Below are positions 1 through 6,303 of a stretch of DNA of 13,258 bases, one piece after another (the stretch's first letter is position 1; each line of letters opens with the position of its first letter). The notes under the pieces were generated by a model. The model had not been told where the DNA came from. It saw nothing but the letters and a program-made list of their open reading frames with translations, and ran no database searches. Origin of the DNA: TMED-70 sp036164085 (GTDB lineage: Bacteria > Chloroflexota > Dehalococcoidia > Lucifugimonadales > Lucifugimonadaceae). The translations under genes and the position numbers were made by a program. Location: NCBI GenBank assembly GCA_036164085.1, contig JAYZJV010000013.1, positions 1 through 13,258 of the forward strand. Direction: 5' to 3'.

Positions 1-264
1 AATATTTCTTTACAAACTTATACTATTTTATCTACCATTCTTTTTACTATTTTATTTTATTTTGTAACAACTTTTATTATCAAATTTTATTCTTCTGAAT
101 CAAATAAAGAAGAGGATAAAAATACAAAAAGCAATCATATAATAGTCAAAATTTTTGTTTTATTATTTTCAATTTTAGCTGCTATTGTTTGTCAAGGTGT
201 TATTGCAGAACTTTATTTTTTTAGAGACTGGGAATGCTCATTGATAAGCAGTTGCATAAAATAA
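1..264 (+). CDS. Partial unrecognised membrane protein, C-terminal end
   Basis: Frame 1 is open from the first base to a TAA at 262-264, giving 87 residues with no start inside the window, so the 5' end is cut by the window edge. Two strongly hydrophobic stretches (about residues 8-30 and 47-68) are separated by a short charged loop rich in Lys, Glu, Asn and Ser, which fits two transmembrane helices with a hydrophilic linker. The tail after the second helix carries Trp-Glu-Cys and ends Ser-Ser-Cys-Ile-Lys; together with a Cys inside helix 2 this makes three cysteines. Codon use is AT-rich like the neighbours. I do not recognise the family and assign no function. It points the same way as the DUF502 gene 68 nt downstream and could share its transcript. 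Confidence 0.55.
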   Translation, partial: NISLQTYTILSTILFTILFYFVTTFIIKFYSSESNKEEDKNTKSNHIIVKIFVLLFSILAAIVCQGVIAELYFFRDWECSLISSCIK

Positions 265-274
265 GAATAAAATT

Positions 275-303
275 TTGTCTAAAATCTCCTTAATGGCAAT
301 AAT
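275..303 (+). promoter_or_regulatory. Weak candidate promoter before the DUF502 gene
   Basis: TTGTCT (275-280) and AATAAT (298-303) are separated by 17 nt, matching the sigma-70 boxes at 4/6 and 5/6 positions. Transcription would begin near 310, just ahead of the AGGAG ribosome binding site at 322-326. Such matches are common by chance in AT-rich DNA, so support is modest. Confidence 0.22.
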
Positions 304-332
304 AAGTGTAATAATGTAACTAGGAGAGTAAT

Positions 333-947
333 ATGGATAATTTAGGTAGACGAATTTATGAATATATAAGAAAAAGATACATTCTTGGATTATTGTTACT
401 TTTTCCTTTGGCTGTTACATATTTTGTTGTTTCATTTGCATTTAATAGTTTAGATTCTATACTTCAGCCAATTTTCAGATGGATATTTGGGACAAATATT
501 CCAGGAGCAAGTTTCATAACATTATTTGTATTAGTATTTTTAGTGGGAGCTTTATCTTCAAACAAAATTGTTAGGAGCTCATTGAAAGTATTTGAAATTA
601 TAATAGGAAAATTACCTCTTATTAATGGTGTTTACACTACATCAAAACAAGTTTCTACAGCCTTTTCTGGGGGAGGCAAAAAAGGTGGATTTAGCCAAGT
701 AGTTGCAATAGAATATCCCAAAGAGAATACATGGACAGTCGGTTTCCTCACTAATGTAATTAATTTTGACGGAGAAGAGCATGGTTTCGTTTATATGCCT
801 TCAACTCCAGTCCCTAATACTGGATGGTTGTCTATAGTACCCACTAACAAGATTAAATACTTAGACTTAACTGCAGAGAAAGCCATGAGAATTATTGTTG
901 CAGGGGGATTAGGTGCAGGAGATTCATTAAATTCAATAAAAGAATAA
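333..947 (+). CDS. DUF502 family inner-membrane protein
   Basis: This 204-residue protein has the layout of the DUF502 family: a basic N-terminus, two transmembrane helices (about residues 17-38 and 58-75), then a soluble C-terminal domain. The family's proline-rich signature appears as PSTPVPNTGW (156-165). The stretch around LPLINGVYTTSKQV (94-107) matches the family's usual Pro-Leu...Tyr...Lys-Gln-Val segment, and LTAEKAMRIIVAGG (179-192) matches the conserved C-terminal helix and glycine pair. No biochemical role is firmly established for the family; plant members sit in endomembranes. The ATG at 333 is well supported by AGGAG at 322-326, six bases upstream. Its TAA overlaps the thiL ATG by one base (TAATG), so the two are probably translationally coupled. 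Length is normal and no residues appear to be missing. Confidence 0.88.
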   Translation: MDNLGRRIYEYIRKRYILGLLLLFPLAVTYFVVSFAFNSLDSILQPIFRWIFGTNIPGASFITLFVLVFLVGALSSNKIVRSSLKVFEIIIGKLPLINGVYTTSKQVSTAFSGGGKKGGFSQVVAIEYPKENTWTVGFLTNVINFDGEEHGFVYMPSTPVPNTGWLSIVPTNKIKYLDLTAEKAMRIIVAGGLGAGDSLNSIKE

Positions 948-1903
948 TGATTAGAAGCGAAGAACAATTTATAGATTTTATATCTAGAAACTATGAAAGT
1001 ATCCAGAATATCCCTAATCAATGGTTAGGTGTTGGAGATGATGCAGCTATTTTAGATATTGATTCTGAAGAAGTTATTTTTTGTGCAGATGCCGTAGTTG
1101 AAAATGTTCACTTTAGGGCTTCAACTAATTTTTTTGATGTTGGGTGGAAGGCAATAGTCTCAAATCAAAGTGATCTTGCCGCAATGGGGGCTTATCCATT
1201 AGCTTTCACAATCACTCTCGGGATAAATAACAAAACAGATCAAGAGAAATTATTAGATCTTTACAAAGGGATGGATCAAGCATGTAAAGAGTATGGAGGT
1301 AAATTATTAGGAGGAGACATTGTAAAAAGCAAAAATCTCTTTGTCTCAGTAGCTGCTATAGGTAAAAATTTTATAAATAAAAAAACCATGCGAAGGAGTA
1401 ATGCCAAACTGAACGATGTCGTAGCAGTAACAGGAGAAATTGGTAATTCTATTACAGGTTTAGATATGTTGGAAAAAAATATTAAAAGTAACAATAAACA
1501 AATTCAAAAATTTCTAAAACCAATCCCTAGAATAAAGGAAAGTGAATTAGCTATTGAATCTGGCATTATCTGCGGAATGGATTTATCCGATGGATTAGAC
1601 AAAGATCTCAAAAGAATTTGTAAATCATCTACTGTAAAAATTGAAGTAGAGTTTGAAAAAATAAAGTACGATAAATCAATTGAAAAATATTTTGGTAACG
1701 ATTTTGAAAATAAAATACTCACTTCAGGAGAAGAGTATGAATTGATCCTGATAGGTCCTACCAGTAAAATAGAAGTTCTAAAAGAAAAAATTGATTTATC
1801 AGTAATTGGAAAAGTAACAGACGACACAGCTCCAGATTTAGTTTTTTTAAAAAATAAAAAAATAATTAATTTAACTTCAGAAAGTTTTGATCATTTTGCA
1901 TAA
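947..1903 (+). CDS. thiL: Thiamine-monophosphate kinase
   Basis: ThiL phosphorylates thiamine monophosphate to thiamine diphosphate using ATP, the last step of cofactor synthesis, in the cytoplasm. The 318-residue protein has the PurM/ThiL-fold motifs in order: GVGDDAA (28-34), an Asp at 48 followed by VENVHF (51-56), SDLAAMGA (75-82), GGD (122-124), MDLSDGLDKD (211-220) and GEEYEL (261-266). The Asp residues of GDD, the GGD and the SDG segment are the expected Mg2+/nucleotide ligands. GEEYEL replaces the more usual GEDYEL, and GGD is followed by Ile rather than the common Thr; both are conservative departures. The start ATG overlaps the upstream TAA. The 3' end overlaps the proposed tsaE start by 17 nt. 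ThiE, which makes the substrate, is encoded at 5627-6247. Confidence 0.95.
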   Translation: MIRSEEQFIDFISRNYESIQNIPNQWLGVGDDAAILDIDSEEVIFCADAVVENVHFRASTNFFDVGWKAIVSNQSDLAAMGAYPLAFTITLGINNKTDQEKLLDLYKGMDQACKEYGGKLLGGDIVKSKNLFVSVAAIGKNFINKKTMRRSNAKLNDVVAVTGEIGNSITGLDMLEKNIKSNNKQIQKFLKPIPRIKESELAIESGIICGMDLSDGLDKDLKRICKSSTVKIEVEFEKIKYDKSIEKYFGNDFENKILTSGEEYELILIGPTSKIEVLKEKIDLSVIGKVTDDTAPDLVFLKNKKIINLTSESFDHFA

Positions 1904-2393
1904 TAAATTTAAACATTTTTCTATAAGGAATGAAGTTCTAGAAGAAACTATTATTTCTAATTCATTGAACGATACGAAAGAACTAGGCCTCAAAATTGGT
2001 CAAAACCTTTCAAAAGGAAATATTCTGTTATTATCTGGAGATTTAGGTGCGGGAAAGACAGAGTTGGTTAGAAGTATAGTCTTAGGATCTGGAAGTGATG
2101 GTTTCGTAAGAAGTCCAACATTTGTATTGATTAATAATTACGAGGGTCCAGTAAAAATCACTCATTGTGATTTTTATAGGATGGAAGAAGGTTTAGAAGT
2201 TGAAGAAATAGGAATCGAAGAATATTTTGAAGAAACTTCGACTCTAATTGAATGGCCTGAAAGAGTAATGAAAAGTCTTCCTAATGATTGTGTAATTATA
2301 AAAATTTATTTCTCAGAAAAAGAAGATCAACGAAAATTCTTAATATTTTCTTCTGGAGATAAATCAAAGGATTTTATAAAAGGGATAAAATGA
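1887..2393 (+). CDS. tsaE: tRNA threonylcarbamoyladenosine synthesis ATPase TsaE
   Basis: TsaE is the small P-loop ATPase that works with TsaB and TsaD to put t6A at position 37 of ANN-decoding tRNAs. Numbering from TTG 1887, the 168-residue frame shows the Walker A loop GDLGAGKT (51-58), SPTFVLINNY (76-85), HCDFYR (93-98) and IEWPER (121-126), all family hallmarks. The start is uncertain. There is no in-frame ATG near the N-terminus; TTG 1887 lacks a clear ribosome binding site and overlaps thiL by 17 nt. In relatives I recall, Walker A begins near residue 35, about 16 residues earlier than here. TTG 1896, ATA 1923 or ATT 1950 are alternatives. The family-like segment begins around SNSLNDTKELG (24-34), so the core is complete. 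Its TGA overlaps the tsaB ATG by four bases (ATGA). Confidence 0.92.
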   Translation: MIILHNKFKHFSIRNEVLEETIISNSLNDTKELGLKIGQNLSKGNILLLSGDLGAGKTELVRSIVLGSGSDGFVRSPTFVLINNYEGPVKITHCDFYRMEEGLEVEEIGIEEYFEETSTLIEWPERVMKSLPNDCVIIKIYFSEKEDQRKFLIFSSGDKSKDFIKGIK

Positions 2394-3004
2394 ATCATCT
2401 GTTTATAGACACATCTACAAAAAACTGTTCTCTGTTTTTATCAATTAAAAATGAGTTGATTTATTCTAAATCATGGTTAAGTGAAAACAATCATAGTGAA
2501 GAAATAAATGAATCTTTTTCAGAAATAAAAGATTCATTAGATAATATAGAATTTTTAGGAATTCTTACTGGACCTGGGGGATTTAATTCTTTGAGAATTG
2601 GAATCTCTTATGCACTAGCAATATCATTATCAAAAAAAATCAATCTAATCTCATTGCCTACTCATTTAGTTCAAGCTATTGAATCAGTAAAATCTAAAAA
2701 AGACATAATTTCTATTATTCAATGTGGAAAAAATATGACAAGTTGGGCAGAATTTAATAATGGTCAACATATTCCAACTAAATCAGGAATAACAAAAAAT
2801 GAAATTTTTCAAGGAGAAAAATATTGTGGAGAAACAAGCGACCTAGGAAAAAAAAATCCAAGGCCTTATAAAAACATTTTAGAAGCTTCTAAATATTTAA
2901 TTGATAAATTTGGTTATACTGCTCCAGAAGACATGTTACCCATTTATGCTAGAGAACCTTCAATAAGCTCACCAAAAGAACCATATAAAAAATTTGAAAC
3001 CTAA
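2390..3004 (+). CDS. tsaB: tRNA threonylcarbamoyladenosine synthesis protein TsaB
   Basis: TsaB is the non-catalytic ASKHA-fold partner that binds TsaD and TsaE for t6A37 formation. The 204-residue protein starts with the typical strand containing DTS (7-9), carries GPGGFNSLRIG (61-71) in place of the usual GPGSFTGLRIG, and ends with LPIYAREPS (183-191), corresponding to the family's Pro-x-Tyr-x-Arg-x-Pro tail. The central motif usually read as Asp-Ala-Arg...Glu-Val-Tyr, expected near 111-119, is instead QCGKNMTSW, so this is a diverged copy. The fold and dimer helix look intact and length is near normal. The start is set by the ATGA overlap with tsaE. The rimI or tsaD gene that often follows tsaB is absent; ndk follows instead, 10 nt downstream. 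Confidence 0.88.
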   Translation: MNHLFIDTSTKNCSLFLSIKNELIYSKSWLSENNHSEEINESFSEIKDSLDNIEFLGILTGPGGFNSLRIGISYALAISLSKKINLISLPTHLVQAIESVKSKKDIISIIQCGKNMTSWAEFNNGQHIPTKSGITKNEIFQGEKYCGETSDLGKKNPRPYKNILEASKYLIDKFGYTAPEDMLPIYAREPSISSPKEPYKKFET

Positions 3005-3008
3005 GGAG
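3003..3008 (+). promoter_or_regulatory. Ribosome binding site that fixes the ndk start
   Basis: AAGGAG lies six bases before TTG 3015, an optimal spacing. An earlier in-frame TTG at 2994 has no such site and would add seven residues not expected in the family. The site begins inside the tsaB stop region, which also suggests coupled expression. Confidence 0.75.
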
Positions 3009-3014
3009 AACAAA

Positions 3015-3467
3015 TTGGAAACAACATTAATACTTATAAAACCAGATGGAGTACAAAGATCTTTATCAGGAGAAATTTTACAAAGATTAGAAAGATCTGG
3101 GTTGAAAATAAGTGGTTTAAAATTATTACATGTAGATGATTCTTTAGCTAAAAAGCATTATGCTGAACACGAAGGAAAGCCTTTCTTCAAAGACTTAGTT
3201 GAATACATCTGTTCAGCACCAATAATAGCTTTGGCATTATCAGGTCCAAATGCAGTACAAAAATCAAGAAGCCTTATTGGAAAAACCAATCCTCTCGAGT
3301 CTGAACCCGGAACAATTAGAGGAGATTTAGGTTTAGAAATTTCAAGAAATTTAATCCATGGATCTGCAAGTGTTGAAGACGCTAATCGAGAAGTAGCCAT
3401 TTTCTTTGATAAAAACGAAATTATAGATTACAAGAAATCAACTGATTCATGGGTGATTGAATCATAA
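3015..3467 (+). CDS. ndk: Nucleoside diphosphate kinase
   Basis: Ndk moves the gamma phosphate from ATP to NDPs through a phosphohistidine intermediate, balancing NTP and dNTP pools. Starting at TTG 3015 gives 150 residues beginning METTLILIKPDGVQR, which lines up with the family start; the longer frame from TTG 2994 does not. Expected residues are visible: Lys9 in IKPD, GKTNP (89-93), GTIRGDLG (99-106) and the catalytic His115 in RNLIHGSAS. The usual HGSD is HGSA here, a small departure next to the catalytic histidine. Length agrees with the usual 130-150 residues. The gene has a strong AAGGAG site, sits 10 nt after tsaB, and its TAA overlaps the convergent rsfS stop by six bases. Confidence 0.95.
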   Translation: METTLILIKPDGVQRSLSGEILQRLERSGLKISGLKLLHVDDSLAKKHYAEHEGKPFFKDLVEYICSAPIIALALSGPNAVQKSRSLIGKTNPLESEPGTIRGDLGLEISRNLIHGSASVEDANREVAIFFDKNEIIDYKKSTDSWVIES

Positions 3468-3767
3468 AATTCTTAATATTTCGGCTGATTTAGACCATAA
3501 AGACTCTAGGTCATAATTTTCTCTTTGATCTTCTAAAAATAAATGTATAACTAAATCTGGAAAATCTAATAACACCCATCCACTATTGGGTAATCCTTCT
3601 TTGTGATTAATTTTTATATCGTTTGATTTTAAATATTTCGAAATCTCTGTACTTGATGATTGTAAATGCTGAGTAGTCATTCCTGTTGCTATAATAAAAT
3701 AATTAAAATAATTTGATTGTTTTGAAACGTCAAGAATAACCACATTAGAAAGAAGTTGATCGCTCAT
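3462..3767 (-). CDS. rsfS: Ribosomal silencing factor RsfS (N-terminus probably longer)
   Basis: RsfS binds ribosomal protein uL14 and blocks subunit joining, slowing translation in starvation. The 101-residue frame shows the family core: NVVILDVSK (8-16), YFIIATG (23-29), EGLPNSGWVLLDFPDLVIHLF (57-77) and the signature ENYDLESLW (83-91). The only ATG is at 3767-3765, which places ILDV at residues 11-14; in E. coli RsfS LDV is near residue 25, after a helix. The same frame is open without a stop far upstream and encodes helix-like residues SQVVTDTAQI just before that ATG, resembling the missing helix. AAAGGA (3828-3823) lies seven bases before an in-frame ATA at 3815, and ATT 3836 is another option. 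The coordinates given are the conservative ATG call. It is convergent with ndk and divergent from mnmA. Confidence 0.88.
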   Translation of the reverse strand: MSDQLLSNVVILDVSKQSNYFNYFIIATGMTTQHLQSSSTEISKYLKSNDIKINHKEGLPNSGWVLLDFPDLVIHLFLEDQRENYDLESLWSKSAEILRIL

Positions 3768-3827
3768 TATTTGAGCTGTATCAGTTACTACCTGTGAAAA
3801 TTTTTTTATGTTTATAACAAAATCCTT

Positions 3828-3836
3828 TGATATAAT
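3828..3836 (+). promoter_or_regulatory. Extended -10 promoter candidate for mnmA-rnhB-thiE
   Basis: TGATATAAT at 3828-3836 is a perfect extended -10 element (TG-N-TATAAT). No convincing -35 box lies upstream, which is acceptable for extended -10 promoters. Transcription would start near 3843, leaving a leader of about 60 nt before mnmA. The element lies inside the possible N-terminal extension of the opposite-strand rsfS gene. Confidence 0.42.
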
Positions 3837-3902
3837 TTCTTTGTTATCTTTATTTAATTTTAGTGTACATTTGATAAATTTTTAATCCATACAAGAAAGA
3901 AA

Positions 3903-5012
3903 ATGAAAAAAAACAAAAGTAGAGTTTTAGTTGCAATGAGTGGAGGAGTTGATTCTTCAGTAGCAGCTATTTTACTATATGAGCAAGGTTATGATGTTGT
4001 CGGAATAACAATGAGGCTTTTTGACAACCCCTTTAAAAACTCTAACGTTTTAAATAAATCTTGTTGTTCTTTAGATGATGTCAACGATGCAAGAAAAACA
4101 TGTAGCGTTATAGGAGCAAGGCATTATTACACTAACATGGTTGATGACTTCAAAGATAAAGTCATGAACAAATTTGTAACAGAATATCAAAAAGGAAGAA
4201 CCCCGCATCCTTGTTTATCCTGTAATCATAATCTTAAGTTTGACTCTTTATTCAAAAAAGCTGATGAGCTTGGAGCAGAATTCATTGCAACAGGACATCA
4301 TGCAAAAATAACTCATAAAGACGGACAATTTAATGTAGAAAAAGCATCAGATACAAACAAAGACCAATCTTATGTTTTGTTTACATTAAGCCAACAAAAA
4401 CTGAAAAGGCTTTTATTCCCAGTAGGCAATTATTCAAAAGACGAAATAAGAGAAATTGCTAAAAAATACAATTTGTCTCATGCAGAAAAACCAGACTCTC
4501 AGGACATTTGCTTTATACCAAATGGAAATTATAGAGAATTTTTGAAAAATAAAATAAAGCCTATTAAGGGAAATATCTATAACGAAAATGGCGAAAAGTT
4601 AAAAGAGCATGATGGAATTCATAATTTTACTATAGGCCAAAGAAAAGGGATTGAAATTGGCGGATTAAACAAAAAAGTTTATGTAAAAAGTATTAACAGT
4701 TTAAATGGAGATGTCATAATTTCTGATAATGAAAATTTATTTGAAAAAGAATTAGTGGCCGATCAAATAAATTGGACAAAAGGCTATATCCCAACAGATA
4801 AAATTAAAATCAAAGCAAAAATCAGATATAACGCAATAGAACAAGAAGCCACGCTAAATCTTATTTCTAAAAATAAAATCTCAGTAGTTTTCGACAACCC
4901 CGTAAGAGCAATAACTCCAGGACAGCCTGTTGTTATATATAAAGGTAAAAAGGTATTAGGGGGCGGGATTATAAAAAATTCTATCCCATTAAAATCTGAA
5001 GCAAATGTCTAG
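3903..5012 (+). CDS. mnmA: tRNA-specific 2-thiouridylase MnmA
   Basis: MnmA thiolates U34 of tRNAs for Lys, Glu and Gln using ATP and relayed sulfur. The 369-residue protein has the PP-loop SGGVDSSV (13-20), the catalytic segment GRTPHPCLSCN (98-108), ATGHHA (129-134), KDQSYVL (153-159) and SQDICFI (199-205). Cys107 matches the first catalytic cysteine and Cys203 the second. Cys104 adds a CxxC, giving the three-cysteine arrangement reported for Thermus thermophilus MnmA, which binds an Fe-S cluster; E. coli has Asp at the equivalent of Cys104. The C-terminal beta-barrel includes FTIGQRKGI, near 243-251, a family motif. ATG 3903 is preceded by a purine-rich AGAAAGAAA rather than a textbook site. 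The TAG overlaps the rnhB start by eight bases. Confidence 0.95.
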   Translation: MKKNKSRVLVAMSGGVDSSVAAILLYEQGYDVVGITMRLFDNPFKNSNVLNKSCCSLDDVNDARKTCSVIGARHYYTNMVDDFKDKVMNKFVTEYQKGRTPHPCLSCNHNLKFDSLFKKADELGAEFIATGHHAKITHKDGQFNVEKASDTNKDQSYVLFTLSQQKLKRLLFPVGNYSKDEIREIAKKYNLSHAEKPDSQDICFIPNGNYREFLKNKIKPIKGNIYNENGEKLKEHDGIHNFTIGQRKGIEIGGLNKKVYVKSINSLNGDVIISDNENLFEKELVADQINWTKGYIPTDKIKIKAKIRYNAIEQEATLNLISKNKISVVFDNPVRAITPGQPVVIYKGKKVLGGGIIKNSIPLKSEANV

Positions 5013-5640
5013 CTTAGAATATGAAACTAAACTTTGGCAATCAAGTGTAAACAACATTTGTGGAATAGATGAGGTTGGAAGAGGGTGTTTAGCTGGGCCT
5101 GTTTACTCAGGAGCAGTTATATTAAACAAAAAATCAAATTTTGATTCTGAAAATTTCGAACTAATAAATGACTCAAAAAAATTGTCCGAGAAAAAAAGAG
5201 TAATGTTATTCAATTATCTTAAAGGTATATCTGATTATGCAATTGGAATTTGCTCTTCAAAAGAAATTGATGAAATAGGAATTCAAGAAGCTGTAAAATT
5301 ATCTATGTTAAGAGCAGTAAACAACCTTCAGACAACTCCTGAATTTTTGTTAATTGATAGTATGCAAATTAATATAGATATCCCTCAAAAAAGTATTATT
5401 AGAGGAGATCAGAAATCAAAGAGTATTTCTGCAGCATCTATAGTCGCTAAGGTGAAAAGAGACAATTACATGAAAATGGATTTAGCAAAAAGATTTCCTA
5501 AATATAAATTTGAAAATAATAAAGGATACGGTACCAAAGATCATATAAATTCAATCAATTCATATGGAGTAACCGAAATACATAGAAGGTCTTTTGAGCC
5601 TATAAAAAGTATGATAAAAGGTAATCATGAAAGAAATTAA
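5005..5640 (+). CDS. rnhB: Ribonuclease HII
   Basis: RNase HII cuts RNA within RNA-DNA hybrids and removes single ribonucleotides misincorporated in DNA. The 211-residue protein has GIDEVGRGCLAGPV (20-33) with catalytic Asp22 and Glu23, LLIDSM (115-120) with Asp118, the GDQKSKSISAASIVAKVKRD block (134-153) with Asp153, and KGYGTKDH (173-180). These complete the DEDD active site, and the Gly-Arg-Gly loop that recognises the ribonucleotide 2'-OH is present. Length is typical. ATG 5005 overlaps the mnmA end by eight bases and has no clear ribosome binding site, suggesting translational coupling. The stop overlaps the thiE start by 14 bases. mnmA-rnhB-thiE therefore looks like one transcript. Confidence 0.95.
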   Translation: MSSLEYETKLWQSSVNNICGIDEVGRGCLAGPVYSGAVILNKKSNFDSENFELINDSKKLSEKKRVMLFNYLKGISDYAIGICSSKEIDEIGIQEAVKLSMLRAVNNLQTTPEFLLIDSMQINIDIPQKSIIRGDQKSKSISAASIVAKVKRDNYMKMDLAKRFPKYKFENNKGYGTKDHINSINSYGVTEIHRRSFEPIKSMIKGNHERN

Positions 5641-6247
5641 AGGAATATATGTAATAATCGATCCAGATTTTATCAAGTCAGAAGATCCTGTTGAAATGAC
5701 GAAAAAGGTGCTTGATGGTGGAGCAAAGGTAATACAGCTAAGAAATAAGGAAGATAGTGCAAAAAAAACAATAGGTTGGGCTGAAAAAATTTCTGCATTA
5801 TGTGACGAATATAATGCAATTTCGATAATTAACGATAGGGTTGATATTGCCTGTTTATCTGGTGCTGATGGCGTTCATTTAGGTCAGAATGATATTTATC
5901 CAGATGATGTCATGAAAATTACACACAAAAATTTAATAATTGGGACTTCTAATGCATTAATAGAAGAAGTAGAAATTTCTGAACAAAACAATTCTTCATA
6001 TATAGCAATTGGAAGTATTTTCCCAACTAATACAAAAACAAATACTAGACCTGCTAGTATAGATCTCTTAAAGGATGCAAAAGGAATATGCTCAAAGCCT
6101 ATTGTAGCCATAGGTGGTATAAATCAACAGAACATAAAAAGTGTTGTGGATGCTGGAGTAGATTCTGTATGTATTGCAACTGCTATAACTTTAGCAACAG
6201 ATCCACAAAAAACTACTAAAACTTTGTCTAATTACTTTAATATTTAG
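5627..6247 (+). CDS. thiE: Thiamine-phosphate synthase
   Basis: ThiE joins hydroxymethylpyrimidine diphosphate with thiazole phosphate to give thiamine monophosphate, the substrate of ThiL encoded at 947-1903. The 206-residue TIM barrel shows GGAKVIQLRNK (31-41) with the Gln, Arg and Lys diphosphate ligands (Q37, R39, K41), INDRVDIACLSGADGVHLGQND (68-89) with Asn69 and Asp70, IGTSN (105-109), GSIFPTNTKTNT (129-140) and AIGGIN (161-166). These are diagnostic of ThiE and distinguish it from the TenI regulator, which lacks several of the ligands. AAAGG (5617-5621) lies five bases before the ATG inside rnhB. No TPP riboswitch is visible upstream of this gene or of thiL. Length is normal. Confidence 0.93.
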   Translation: MKEIKGIYVIIDPDFIKSEDPVEMTKKVLDGGAKVIQLRNKEDSAKKTIGWAEKISALCDEYNAISIINDRVDIACLSGADGVHLGQNDIYPDDVMKITHKNLIIGTSNALIEEVEISEQNNSSYIAIGSIFPTNTKTNTRPASIDLLKDAKGICSKPIVAIGGINQQNIKSVVDAGVDSVCIATAITLATDPQKTTKTLSNYFNI

Positions 6248-6290
6248 TAGGGATATTATAAGTTTATACAGTACAAAATTTTTTTGATCT

Positions 6291-6295
6291 GGAGG
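6291..6295 (+). promoter_or_regulatory. Strong ribosome binding site for hppA
   Basis: GGAGG lies eight bases before ATG 6304. It is among the strongest such sites in the window and is consistent with high expression of an abundant membrane pump. The 56-nt gap after thiE shows no clear terminator. Confidence 0.7.
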
Positions 6296-6303
6296 ATAAA
6301 TAA

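Noticed and set aside
318..328. AACTAGGAGAG shared with 8413-8423
   Set aside because: The match is centred on a ribosome-binding-site core and is short enough to be chance in this base composition.
1504..1827. Open frame of 107 codons on the - strand inside thiL
   Set aside because: It lies fully opposite conserved thiL motifs and has no recognisable domain.
2994..3014. TTG 2994 as the ndk start
   Set aside because: It has no ribosome binding site and adds residues not found in the family; TTG 3015 has AAGGAG at six bases.
6248..6303. Promoter or TPP riboswitch around thiE and hppA
   Set aside because: No -35/-10 pair at proper spacing and no TPP aptamer-like conserved segments could be seen.
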